Origin: Streptomyces montanisoli
GTDB taxonomy: Bacteria > Actinomycetota > Actinomycetes > Streptomycetales > Streptomycetaceae
Reading direction: 5' to 3'
Assembly (NCBI RefSeq): GCF_017813245.1
Contig: NZ_JAGIQL010000015.1
Coordinates: forward strand, 1 to 64,000
DNA: 64,000 nt
Part shown: positions 33,642 to 40,725 of the stretch, piece by piece
Numbering within the stretch: position 1 is the stretch's first letter
Layout of the letters: each line of letters starts with the position of its first letter
Translations under genes and position numbers: made by a program
The notes under the pieces: generated by a model
Told to the model about the DNA's origin: nothing
The model's input: the letters and a program-made list of their open reading frames with translations, nothing else
Databases searched by the model: none

Positions 33642-34488
33642 GCGCGGGACCGCGCAGCAGCTCGTCCAGGTGGAGGAAGACGTCCGCCGACCGCTCGCCC
33701 GGCCAGCGCGCGGGCAGCAGGGCCGCCGGCAGCCCCGGGTCCGCGTAGGGCAGCCGCCGCCACGCGTCCAGCGCGAGCAGATGGTCTCGGTACGCGTCGG
33801 CGGCCGGGCGCGCGGGCCGCTCCCGCCAGGACCGCAGCACCGGCTCGTGGCGGCGCAGGAACTCCTCGTGCAGCGCGGCGAGCGCGTCGAGGTCCCACCA
33901 GCGGGCCACCGCGTCCGCGGTCGCCGCGTATCCCACGTGCTCTCCGCGGAAGAGGTCGACGTACCCGTCGAGGCCCAGCCTGCGCAGCGTGTGCGCCGCC
34001 TCGTCGCGGACTCGGCCGGGCGCGATCCACACCCCGGGCGCCACCGTCCCGAAGCCGAGGCCGCCGAGGCGTGAGCGCAGCAGGTGGCGCTTGCTGCGCT
34101 CGGCCTCGGGCACCGAGAACACCGCGAGGACCCAGCCGTCCGAGAGCCGCCGCCGCGGCAGGGTGAAGATCCGCGCGTCGCCGTCGTCCAGCACCTGACG
34201 CGCCTCGTCCGACAGCGCGTACCCCGCCGCCCCGTCCGGGGTGCGCCGCGCCACGAGCAGGCCCCGCCGCTTCAGCCGGGACACGGACGAGCGCACCGAC
34301 GGCGCGTCCACGCCGAGCGCCTCCATCAGCCGGATCAGCTCGGCCACCGCGAGCGCCGCGCCGCCGGGCGCGCGGCCGTACGCCCCGTACAGGGTGACGA
34401 TCAGGGACCGCGGTGTGTGCGGCGCGGCGGCCGGATCGCCCTGCTCCTGCCGCTCCTGCCGCTCGCGCGGTTCGTGCTGCTCGGACAC
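33562..34488 (-). CDS. PaaX-type transcriptional repressor
   Basis: The 308-aa protein has the PaaX arrangement. An N-terminal winged helix covers about residues 25-95, with RSLIVTLYGAYGR, GVDAPSVRSSVSRLKRRGLLVARR and GYALSDEA. A central Cas2-like ferredoxin domain follows (about 110-180, DGWVLAVFSVPEAERSKRHLLRSRL). A C-terminal domain ends in HLDELLRGPALSHVRQ. PaaX proteins sense aryl-CoA thioesters such as phenylacetyl-CoA, which fits control of this aryl-CoA cluster. It starts 4 nt after the ligase stop and is likely co-transcribed with it. Its 3' end overlaps the convergent hydroxylase gene by 80 nt. Confidence 0.9.
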   Translation of the reverse strand: MSEQHEPRERQERQEQGDPAAAPHTPRSLIVTLYGAYGRAPGGAALAVAELIRLMEALGVDAPSVRSSVSRLKRRGLLVARRTPDGAAGYALSDEARQVLDDGDARIFTLPRRRLSDGWVLAVFSVPEAERSKRHLLRSRLGGLGFGTVAPGVWIAPGRVRDEAAHTLRRLGLDGYVDLFRGEHVGYAATADAVARWWDLDALAALHEEFLRRHEPVLRSWRERPARPAADAYRDHLLALDAWRRLPYADPGLPAALLPARWPGERSADVFLHLDELLRGPALSHVRQVRGELARRAARHRRTEPGRG

Positions 34489-34492
34489 GTGA

Positions 34493-36118
34493 TCACTGTA
34501 GTTCCCTGAGCAGGAAGCGCTGCAGCTTGCCCGTGGGCGTGCGGGGGAGCGCGTCGAGGAAGACCACCGCGCGCGGGCTCTTGTACGGCACGAGCCGGTC
34601 GCGCACGAAGTCCTTGAGCGCCCGCGCCGTGGCCTCGTCGCGCGCCACGCCCTCGCGCACCACCACGTACGCGGCGACGATCTGGCCGCGCCGCTCGTCC
34701 GGGCGGCCGACCACCGCGGCCTCCGCCACGTCCGGGTGGGCGAGCAGCGCGTCCTCGACCTCGGGCCCCGGCACGTTGTAGCCCGCCGAGATGATCATGT
34801 CGTCCGCGCGTGCGACGTAGCGCAGGTAGCCGCCGGCCTCGCGCACGTAGGTGTCGCCCGTGATGTTCCAGCCGTGCCTCACGTAGTCGCTCTGCCGCGG
34901 GTCCATGAGGTAGCGGCAGCCCACCGGGCCGCGCACCGCGAGCTTGCCGGGCTGCCCGTCGGGCACCTCGGCGCCCGCCCCGTCGACGATCCTGGCCTGC
35001 CAGCCCGGCACGGGCAGGCCGGTCGTGCCCGGCCTGATCGCGTCGTCCGCCGCCGAGACGAAGATGTGCAGCAGTTCGGTCGCGCCGATGCCGTTGACGA
35101 TCCTCAGCCCGGTCCGCTCGTACCAGGCGCGCCAGGTCGCGGCCGGCAGGTTCTCGCCGGCGGACACGCAGCGCCGCAGCGAGGCGGTGTCGTACGCGCC
35201 GGGGCGCGCCGCCAGCTCGTCCAGCATCGCGCGGTACGCGGTCGGCGCGGTGAACAGGACCGACACCCGGTGCTCTGAGACCGCCGCCAGCAACTGGCGC
35301 GGATGCGCTGCCTCCAGGAGCAGCGACGACGCGCCGGCCCGCAGCGGGAAGACCACGAGGCCGCCGAGGCCGAAGGTGAAGCCGAGCGGCGGGCTGCCCG
35401 CGAACACGTCGTCCGGCTCGGGCCGCAGCACGTGGCGCGAGAACGTGTCGGCGATCGCGAGCACGTCACGGTGGAAGTGCATGCACCCCTTGGGCCTGCC
35501 GGTGGTGCCCGAGGTGAACGCGATGAGCGCCACGTCGTCGGCCGCCGTGTCCACCGCCTCGTAGGGGCCGTGCGGCGCCGCGGCGAGCGCCAGCAGATTC
35601 CCGGGGCCCTCCCCGCCGTACGGCGTGACGCCCAGCCCCGGCACCTGAGCGGCGGCCAGGGCGTCCACGCACCTGGCGTCGCACAAGGCGTGTGAGACGC
35701 GGGCGATCGAGCACATCGCGGCCAGCTCGGCCGGCCGCGCCTGCGCGAGCACCGTCACGGCCACCGCGCCGGCCTTCATCACCGCCAGCCAGCACGCCGC
35801 GAGGTAGGGGGTGGTGGGCCCGCGCAGCATGACGCGGTTGCCGGGCACGACGCCGAGGCGGCCGGTCAGCACGTGGGCGATCGCGTCGACCCGCTCGCGC
35901 AGACGGCCGTACGACCAGACCTCGCCGGACGCGGTGCGCAGCGCGGGCCGCTCGTCGCCGTGCGCGGGCGCCGACGGGTCGAGCAGGGCGGAGCCGCAGT
36001 TCACCCGGGCGCCTGGCGCCCGCTCCCGCGGGTCGAGCAGCAGCTCGGGCCATTCACTCGACGGCGGCAGACCGTCGCGCGTGAAGGTGTCGACGTGGGC
36101 CGAGGGCGTCAGCTCCAT
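34493..36118 (-). CDS. Aryl-CoA ligase (2-aminobenzoate/benzoate-CoA ligase family)
   Basis: The 541-aa adenylate-forming enzyme activates an aromatic acid with ATP and CoA. It shows the P-loop-like FTSGTTGRPKGCMHFH (about 196-211), the A5 motif NGIGATELLH, A7/A8 around TGDTYVREAGGYLRYVARADD and MIISAGYNV, and the catalytic Lys in PRTPTGKLQRF near the C-terminus. Length and the lack of a hydrophobic fatty-acid gate fit aryl-CoA ligases. ATG 36118 has AGGGGCG 6 nt upstream. With the monooxygenase/reductase at 31269, anthranilate or salicylate is the best substrate guess. It is divergent from the acyl-CoA dehydrogenase gene. Confidence 0.9.
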   Translation of the reverse strand: MELTPSAHVDTFTRDGLPPSSEWPELLLDPRERAPGARVNCGSALLDPSAPAHGDERPALRTASGEVWSYGRLRERVDAIAHVLTGRLGVVPGNRVMLRGPTTPYLAACWLAVMKAGAVAVTVLAQARPAELAAMCSIARVSHALCDARCVDALAAAQVPGLGVTPYGGEGPGNLLALAAAPHGPYEAVDTAADDVALIAFTSGTTGRPKGCMHFHRDVLAIADTFSRHVLRPEPDDVFAGSPPLGFTFGLGGLVVFPLRAGASSLLLEAAHPRQLLAAVSEHRVSVLFTAPTAYRAMLDELAARPGAYDTASLRRCVSAGENLPAATWRAWYERTGLRIVNGIGATELLHIFVSAADDAIRPGTTGLPVPGWQARIVDGAGAEVPDGQPGKLAVRGPVGCRYLMDPRQSDYVRHGWNITGDTYVREAGGYLRYVARADDMIISAGYNVPGPEVEDALLAHPDVAEAAVVGRPDERRGQIVAAYVVVREGVARDEATARALKDFVRDRLVPYKSPRAVVFLDALPRTPTGKLQRFLLRELQ

Positions 36119-36152
36119 GATTCGCCCCTCATCCTCTCGGGGTCGCCCTACG

Positions 36153-36196
36153 AGCGTATCGTGAGAGTGACGACAGTCAACGGTCCGCGATAGAAG
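36153..36196. promoter_or_regulatory. Overlapping divergent promoters with shared operator GTGACG-N2-AGTCA
   Basis: Plus strand: GTGACG (36167-36172), 18 nt, TAGAAG (36191-36196), ahead of the acyl-CoA dehydrogenase gene. Minus strand: TTGACT (36180-36175), 16 nt, TACGCT (36158-36153), ahead of the ligase gene. GTGACGACAGTCAA (36167-36180) shares GTGACG and AGTCA with the repeat at 30380 and covers the -35 boxes of both promoters. Confidence 0.5.
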
Positions 36197-36217
36197 ACGC
36201 TGGAAACGGGGCCCCGG

Positions 36218-37333
36218 ATGTCCGCATTCTCGCTCGATCCGGTACAGACCGCGCGGTGCGAGGAGGTGCGCGCCCTGGCGGCAGGGCGGCTGCGCACGAT
36301 CGCCGGGCAGGGCACACCCGGCCGGGTGAACCGGCCGCTCGTTCGAGCCCTCGGGGACCTCGGGCTGCTCGGGCAGGTGTTCGGCGCGAGCGCGCTCGAC
36401 CTGTGCCTGCTGCGCGAGTCCCTCGCCTACGGCTGCACGGAGGCGGAGACGGCCCTCGCCCTCCAGGGGCTCGGCGCCGCCGCCGTCGCCCAGGCCGGCA
36501 CCGAGGGCCAGCGCGGGCGGTGGCTGCCCGCGGTCGCGGAGGGCTCGGCGGTCGCGGCCTTCGCGCTGAGCGAGCCGGGCGCCGGATCGGACGCCGCAGC
36601 CCTCGCGCTCGCGGCCTCCCGCGACACCCGCGCCGGCGGCTGGCGCCTGACCGGCGAGAAGTGCTGGATCTCCAACGCGCCCGAGGCCGACTTCTACACG
36701 GTCTTCGCCAGGACGGGACCCGAGCCGGGCGCCCGCGGCATCACGGCCTTCCTCGTCCCGGGCGACCGCCCGGGCCTGACGGGCGAGCCGATCGAGATGC
36801 TCTCGCCCCATCCCATCGGCTCGCTCACCTTCGACGGCGTGCCCGTGACGCCGGACGACGTGCTCGGCGAGGCCGGCGGCGGGTTCCGCGTCGCCATGAA
36901 CGCGCTCAACCTCTTCCGCCCGAGCGTCGGCGCCTTCGCCGTGGGCATGGCGGCCGCCGCACTCGACGCCACGCTCGCGCACACGGCGGGGCGCACCGCG
37001 TTCGGCGGGCCGCTGAAGGACCTGCAGGCCGTCGCGCACCAGGTCGCCGAGATGGCCACCCGCACCGAGGCCGCCCGCCTGATGGTCCACGCCGCGGCCG
37101 CCGCGTACGACGCGCGTGCCGCCCACGTACCGCGCACGTCCGCCATGGCCAAGCTGTTCGCCACCGAGACCGCGCAGTACGTCGTCGACGCGGCCGTGCA
37201 ACTGCACGGCGCCCGCGCGCTACGCACCGGGCACCTGCTCGAACACCTCTACCGTGAGGTACGCGCGCCCCGCATATACGAGGGCGCGAGCGAGGTCCAG
37301 CGCACCATCATCGCCAAGGAGCTGTACGCATGA
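36218..37333 (+). CDS. Acyl-CoA dehydrogenase family protein
   Basis: The 371-aa flavoprotein has an N-terminal helical domain, the FAD/substrate strand AAFALSEPGAGSDAAALALAA (about 110-130), GEKCWISNAPEADFYTVFA (about 146-164), and the C-terminal helices with QLHGARALRTGHLLEHLYREVRA and IYEGASEVQRTIIAKELYA. The catalytic Glu is likely the one in IYEGAS, the medium-chain position. In this cluster it may dehydrogenate the dearomatised alicyclic acyl-CoA. It is the first gene of a two-gene unit; its stop overlaps the Rid protein start by ATGA. Confidence 0.93.
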   Translation: MSAFSLDPVQTARCEEVRALAAGRLRTIAGQGTPGRVNRPLVRALGDLGLLGQVFGASALDLCLLRESLAYGCTEAETALALQGLGAAAVAQAGTEGQRGRWLPAVAEGSAVAAFALSEPGAGSDAAALALAASRDTRAGGWRLTGEKCWISNAPEADFYTVFARTGPEPGARGITAFLVPGDRPGLTGEPIEMLSPHPIGSLTFDGVPVTPDDVLGEAGGGFRVAMNALNLFRPSVGAFAVGMAAAALDATLAHTAGRTAFGGPLKDLQAVAHQVAEMATRTEAARLMVHAAAAAYDARAAHVPRTSAMAKLFATETAQYVVDAAVQLHGARALRTGHLLEHLYREVRAPRIYEGASEVQRTIIAKELYA

Positions 37334-37728
37334 GCCTGGAGCGGATCAACCCCGGCGAACTCTCCCCGGCCACAGGCTTCTCGCACGCGGTGACCGCCAC
37401 GGGCGGCACGCTCGTGTTCCTCGCCGGCCAGACCGCGCTGGACGCGGGCGGCGCGCTCGTCGGCACGTCCCTGACGGAGCAGTTCGAGACGGCGCTGACC
37501 AACCTGCTCGACGCGCTGGCGGCGGCGGGCGGCGCGCCCGCCGACCTGGCCAGGGTCACGGTCTACGCCACGGACGTCGCCGACTACCGGGCCAACTCCC
37601 GCGAGCTCGGCCGCGTCTGGCAACGGCTCGCGGGCCGCGACTACCCGGCCATGGCCGTGGTGGGAGTGGTCAGGCTCTGGGACGAGCAGGCCCTGGTCGA
37701 GCTGGACGGCATCGCGGTCCTGCCCTGA
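37330..37728 (+). CDS. Rid (YjgF/YER057c/UK114) family protein lacking the deaminase arginine
   Basis: The 132-aa protein is a clear Rid-family member (GTLVFLAGQTALDAGG, LTEQFETALTNLLDALAAAGG, DLARVTVYATDVADY, ALVELDGIAV). The arginine that binds the substrate carboxylate in RidA (P-A-R-x motif) is Met here (YPAMAVVGVVRLW), so it is not a canonical enamine/imine deaminase. Such members (RutC- or Rid4/7-like) occur in catabolic operons. Next to an anthraniloyl-CoA-type enzyme, which yields an enamine, action on a CoA-linked substrate without a free carboxylate is attractive but unproven. Translationally coupled to the dehydrogenase gene. Confidence 0.9.
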   Translation: MSLERINPGELSPATGFSHAVTATGGTLVFLAGQTALDAGGALVGTSLTEQFETALTNLLDALAAAGGAPADLARVTVYATDVADYRANSRELGRVWQRLAGRDYPAMAVVGVVRLWDEQALVELDGIAVLP

Positions 37729-37738
37729 GCGGCTGCCG

Positions 37739-38554
37739 TCATGCCGCCGGCGAAGGCCCCAGCGGCAGCCTGCGGTTGGCGAGGACGGGCAGCGCCTTGC
37801 GCACGCGCGCCGCCTCCGCCGGGTCGAACTCGACGGTCAGCAGGCCGGGTTCCCCGTCCATACGTGCCCTGACGACGCCGTCGGGGCCCACCAGGAGGCT
37901 GCGTCCCACCCCGTTCGGCGCGGGCGTCGGCGCCTCGGCCTCAGTGCCGGCGGGCAGCGCCTGGTCGACGGCGGCGAGCCACACCGTGGCGTCCAGCGCC
38001 CTTGCCCGTACGAGCAGTTCCCACTGGTCGCCCTTGCCGGGTCCCGAACCCCAGGACGCCGGCAGCAGCGAGAGCACCGCGCCGGCGTCGGCGTGCGCGC
38101 GGAAGAGCTCGGGGAAGCGCACGTCGTAGCAGGTGGCGAGGCCGACGCGGACACCCGCGACGTCCACCGTCACCACCCGCCGCCCCGCCGCCACCGTGTC
38201 CGACTCGCGGTAGCCGAAGGCGTCGTACAGGTGGATCTTGTCGTAGTGCCCGGACACGCCGGGGCCCGTCGCCAGCAGCGTGTTCGCCACCCGCCCGCCG
38301 GGCGCGGGCGTGAACATGCCCGCGACGACCGTCACACCGGTCTCCAGCGCCACCTCGCGCACGGCCCCCGCCCACGCACCGTCGACCGTCTCGGCCACGG
38401 GACCGAGCGGCACCCCGAAGCGGGCCATCGCCGCCTCGGGAAGCACGGCCAGGTCGGCGCCCTCGTCGGCCGCCCGGCGCACGCACCGCCGGATCTCGGC
38501 GAGGTTCTCCCCCGGCTGATCGGTCGAGGCCGTCTGGCACAGGCTGATCCGCAT
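37739..38554 (-). CDS. Carbon-nitrogen hydrolase (nitrilase superfamily)
   Basis: The 271-aa enzyme has the nitrilase-superfamily triad: E40 in LPEAAM, K106 in YDKIHLYD, C142 in ATCYDVRFPEL. The latter two blocks are characteristic of the amidase branch (Nit1/Nit2, omega-amidase and ureidopropionase-like), not of true nitrilases. ATG 38554 is chosen because GAGGAG lies 8 nt upstream; the in-frame GTG 9 nt earlier sits on that site. It could release ammonia from an amide intermediate or supply an aromatic acid. Upstream, 12 nt away, lies the stump of an MFS transporter gene, so it was once the second gene of an operon. Confidence 0.92.
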   Translation of the reverse strand: MRISLCQTASTDQPGENLAEIRRCVRRAADEGADLAVLPEAAMARFGVPLGPVAETVDGAWAGAVREVALETGVTVVAGMFTPAPGGRVANTLLATGPGVSGHYDKIHLYDAFGYRESDTVAAGRRVVTVDVAGVRVGLATCYDVRFPELFRAHADAGAVLSLLPASWGSGPGKGDQWELLVRARALDATVWLAAVDQALPAGTEAEAPTPAPNGVGRSLLVGPDGVVRARMDGEPGLLTVEFDPAEAARVRKALPVLANRRLPLGPSPAA

Positions 38555-38566
38555 CCGTCTCACTCC

Positions 38567-38800
38567 TCATTTCGTTGTGGCGGCGGAGGCCCCATGCTCC
38601 GCCGGGTACGGCACGCGCGCGGACGCGGGGTGCTCGGCGCCGCCGCGCCCCGCGTCCCGCCCGAGCAGCACGCCCGCGACCGTGACCGCGGCCGCGACCG
38701 CCACGTACCCGGCCAGCGGCAGCCACGTGCCGAACGATCCCAGCAGAGCCGTGAAGACGAGCGGGGCGATCGCGCCGCCGATGACACCGGCCCACCGGGA
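38567..38800 (-). pseudogene. C-terminal remnant of an MFS (metabolite:H+ symporter-like) transporter
   Basis: About 75 codons remain. WAGVIGGAIAPLVFTALLG, SFGTWLPLAGYVAVAAAVTVAGVLL and a charged tail match the last two membrane segments of MHS-family symporters. Upstream of about 38800 the similarity stops, no start codon or ribosome binding site is present, and sequence character changes. The lost part (about 350 residues) lies nowhere nearby. The intact gene would have been the first gene of an operon with the nitrilase-family gene and probably imported the aromatic substrate. The break marks a deletion or recombination junction between the aryl-CoA cluster and the exported-protein region. 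Confidence 0.7.
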
Positions 38801-39022
38801 TGGTGCGCGACCGGGTAAAGCCTCACTCGTGTGTTGGGCAAGCGCCGGGAAAAAGTACGGTCCGTTTGCCTGCCCTCGCACCCAGGAGCCCCATTGCTCC
38901 CTCCCGGGCCCAACGACAAAGCCTGTGACCTTATCTAGTGTGCGCCGTGAACCTGATGTGAAGGCGCGGATTGTCACGGGCGTTCCGGCCTTCTCCGAGC
39001 TCCTGCTGAGGGAAGCCATTAC

Positions 39023-40459
39023 ATGAGACATTCTGTCGTGCGCCGGGCGCTGTCGGTCGCAGCGGTGCTGACCGTGTCCGCGGTCGGTGCACTGAGCGGT
39101 GTCGGCCCGGCGGCCGCCGCCACGCCTTCGTCCGATCCGGTGCTCACCCTGGAGGGGCTGTCTCCGGTGGCGGTCGCCCCGGCGGGCACCCCGGGTGTGG
39201 CGAAGACCGTGCAACCGAACTTCTCCTTCCGCACATCGGCGAGGAAGGTGAACGCGCCGATCACTCTGAAGATCGACATCAGCAGGCTCAGCAGAATCGC
39301 GCGTGTCTCGTTCTCCGGTAACTGCACTGTGGACGCCGGGATCGCCACCTGCGAGGACCAGGTAACGAGCGATCACCTGACGCCGCGCAGTGGACTGTGG
39401 GGCGTGACGCAGATGACCGTGCGCGCTCGTGCCGGTGCCGCCCTGGGAGCTGTCGCGGACTACGGTGTCAGCGGCACGGCCGAGGGCGCCACCGTCGTGG
39501 GCGCCACCGGCTCGGTGGAGATCGGTGGGCCCGCCTTCAGCCAGAAGAAGCTCGTGGATCACACCGGCCTCGAGGTCGGCTCCACGGTGCGGGAGCCCGT
39601 TCGTTTCACCAACATCGGTGACCGGCCCGCGAGTGCGACGGAGATCCTGCTCGCCGCGTCCCCCGGCGCGACCTTCACCAAGCACTACGCGAACTGCCGG
39701 TACAGCATGCGGCCCAGAGACGCCGAGGCCGACCTGGCGCTCTGCACCATCCCCGGTGACGTACCCGTCGGCCAGACCGATGCGCTCAGTGAGCCCGTGC
39801 GGCTGCGGATGCGCTCGACCGCGTACTCCACGTACCTGGACACTCTTGTCGCACCCGCCGGTGACCCGGCCTTCGGTGCCTATGTGACGGGGCGGACATG
39901 GAAGCAGGGCACCGGCAGCGCCCTGGGGCTCAAGGTGGTCAAGGCCGGAACGGCCTCCGCCGCGCCTGCCGGTGCCGTTTCGCTGCCGGAGACCGGCACG
40001 CACAGCGACTACCGGATCGCCGCCCTCTCGGCGGTCAACACCGCCGACTTCGCGGTGACCGGTGGATCGGCGCATGCCGCCCAGGGCGATACGGTCACTT
40101 TGACGTTCGGGATGGTGAACAACGGTCCTGCGACCATATTCGACCGTAGCGGGTCGCCCATGGGGGTCGAGATGACGCCGCCGCCTGGTACGACGGTGGT
40201 GAGCGCGTCCCGCGGCTGCGAACCGTCCGTCTACGACGACCCGGAAGTCACCGCCCACGGGCCCTACTGGTGCGAGGCGAGTTACCTGGTGCCCGACGGG
40301 AAGCGGTACGACTTCTCAGTCACCTTGAGGGTGGACCAAGTCGTCCCGGGAGCACTGGGAAGCGTGAGCATGGGCTGGGGCGAGGAGGGCGGCGCAGGCG
40401 GGCGCCCCGCGTTCGACCCCGACGCCGCCGACGATGTGGCGTCACTCGTGCTCAATTGA
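39023..40459 (+). CDS. Secreted protein of unknown function with beta-sandwich repeats
   Basis: I do not recognise this 478-aa protein. A Sec signal peptide is clear (basic MRHSVVRRAL, hydrophobic core, AAAATPSS near residue 35). The mature protein is rich in Ser, Thr, Gly and Val with few helices. It contains at least two segments with DUF11/CARDB-like phrasing: VGSTVREPVRFTNIGDRPAS (about 186-205) and AAQGDTVTLTFGMVNNGPAT (about 352-371). No LPxTG or membrane anchor is seen, so it is likely released. It uses more A/T at third positions than its neighbours, and it directly follows the transporter-stump junction, so recent acquisition is possible. GAGGGAAG precedes the ATG. Confidence 0.8.
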   Translation: MRHSVVRRALSVAAVLTVSAVGALSGVGPAAAATPSSDPVLTLEGLSPVAVAPAGTPGVAKTVQPNFSFRTSARKVNAPITLKIDISRLSRIARVSFSGNCTVDAGIATCEDQVTSDHLTPRSGLWGVTQMTVRARAGAALGAVADYGVSGTAEGATVVGATGSVEIGGPAFSQKKLVDHTGLEVGSTVREPVRFTNIGDRPASATEILLAASPGATFTKHYANCRYSMRPRDAEADLALCTIPGDVPVGQTDALSEPVRLRMRSTAYSTYLDTLVAPAGDPAFGAYVTGRTWKQGTGSALGLKVVKAGTASAAPAGAVSLPETGTHSDYRIAALSAVNTADFAVTGGSAHAAQGDTVTLTFGMVNNGPATIFDRSGSPMGVEMTPPPGTTVVSASRGCEPSVYDDPEVTAHGPYWCEASYLVPDGKRYDFSVTLRVDQVVPGALGSVSMGWGEEGGAGGRPAFDPDAADDVASLVLN

Positions 40460-40725
40460 GGTTCTCGACGACATCCACGGTGCCGGGCTCGGTCCACTGG
40501 CCCGTACGTCACGCCCCTGTCCCCGCGTACCGGCCGCTCAGGCCCGGACGTGGTGGGCGGGGGCGACGCCGCGGAGAGCGGCCCGCGGCCGTCGTGGCCA
40601 CCGCGTCGACCGCGCGCCGCGAGCGCCGTGCGCGTCAACTCGGCCTGAAAACGGCGTCGCACACCCGCGACCCTCGGGCCTACCGGCGGTAACCTCTGTC
40701 GCACTGCCTTCCGGGAGGAGCGGGA

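Noticed and set aside
38555..38563. GTG start for the nitrilase-family gene 9 nt upstream
   Set aside because: It would overlap the GAGGAG ribosome binding site that serves the ATG at 38554.
38567..40258. A 563-aa minus-strand open frame over the secreted-protein gene and transporter stump
   Set aside because: Only its last 75 or so residues resemble a protein (MFS C-terminus); the rest is a shadow of the secreted-protein gene, so it is called a pseudogene.
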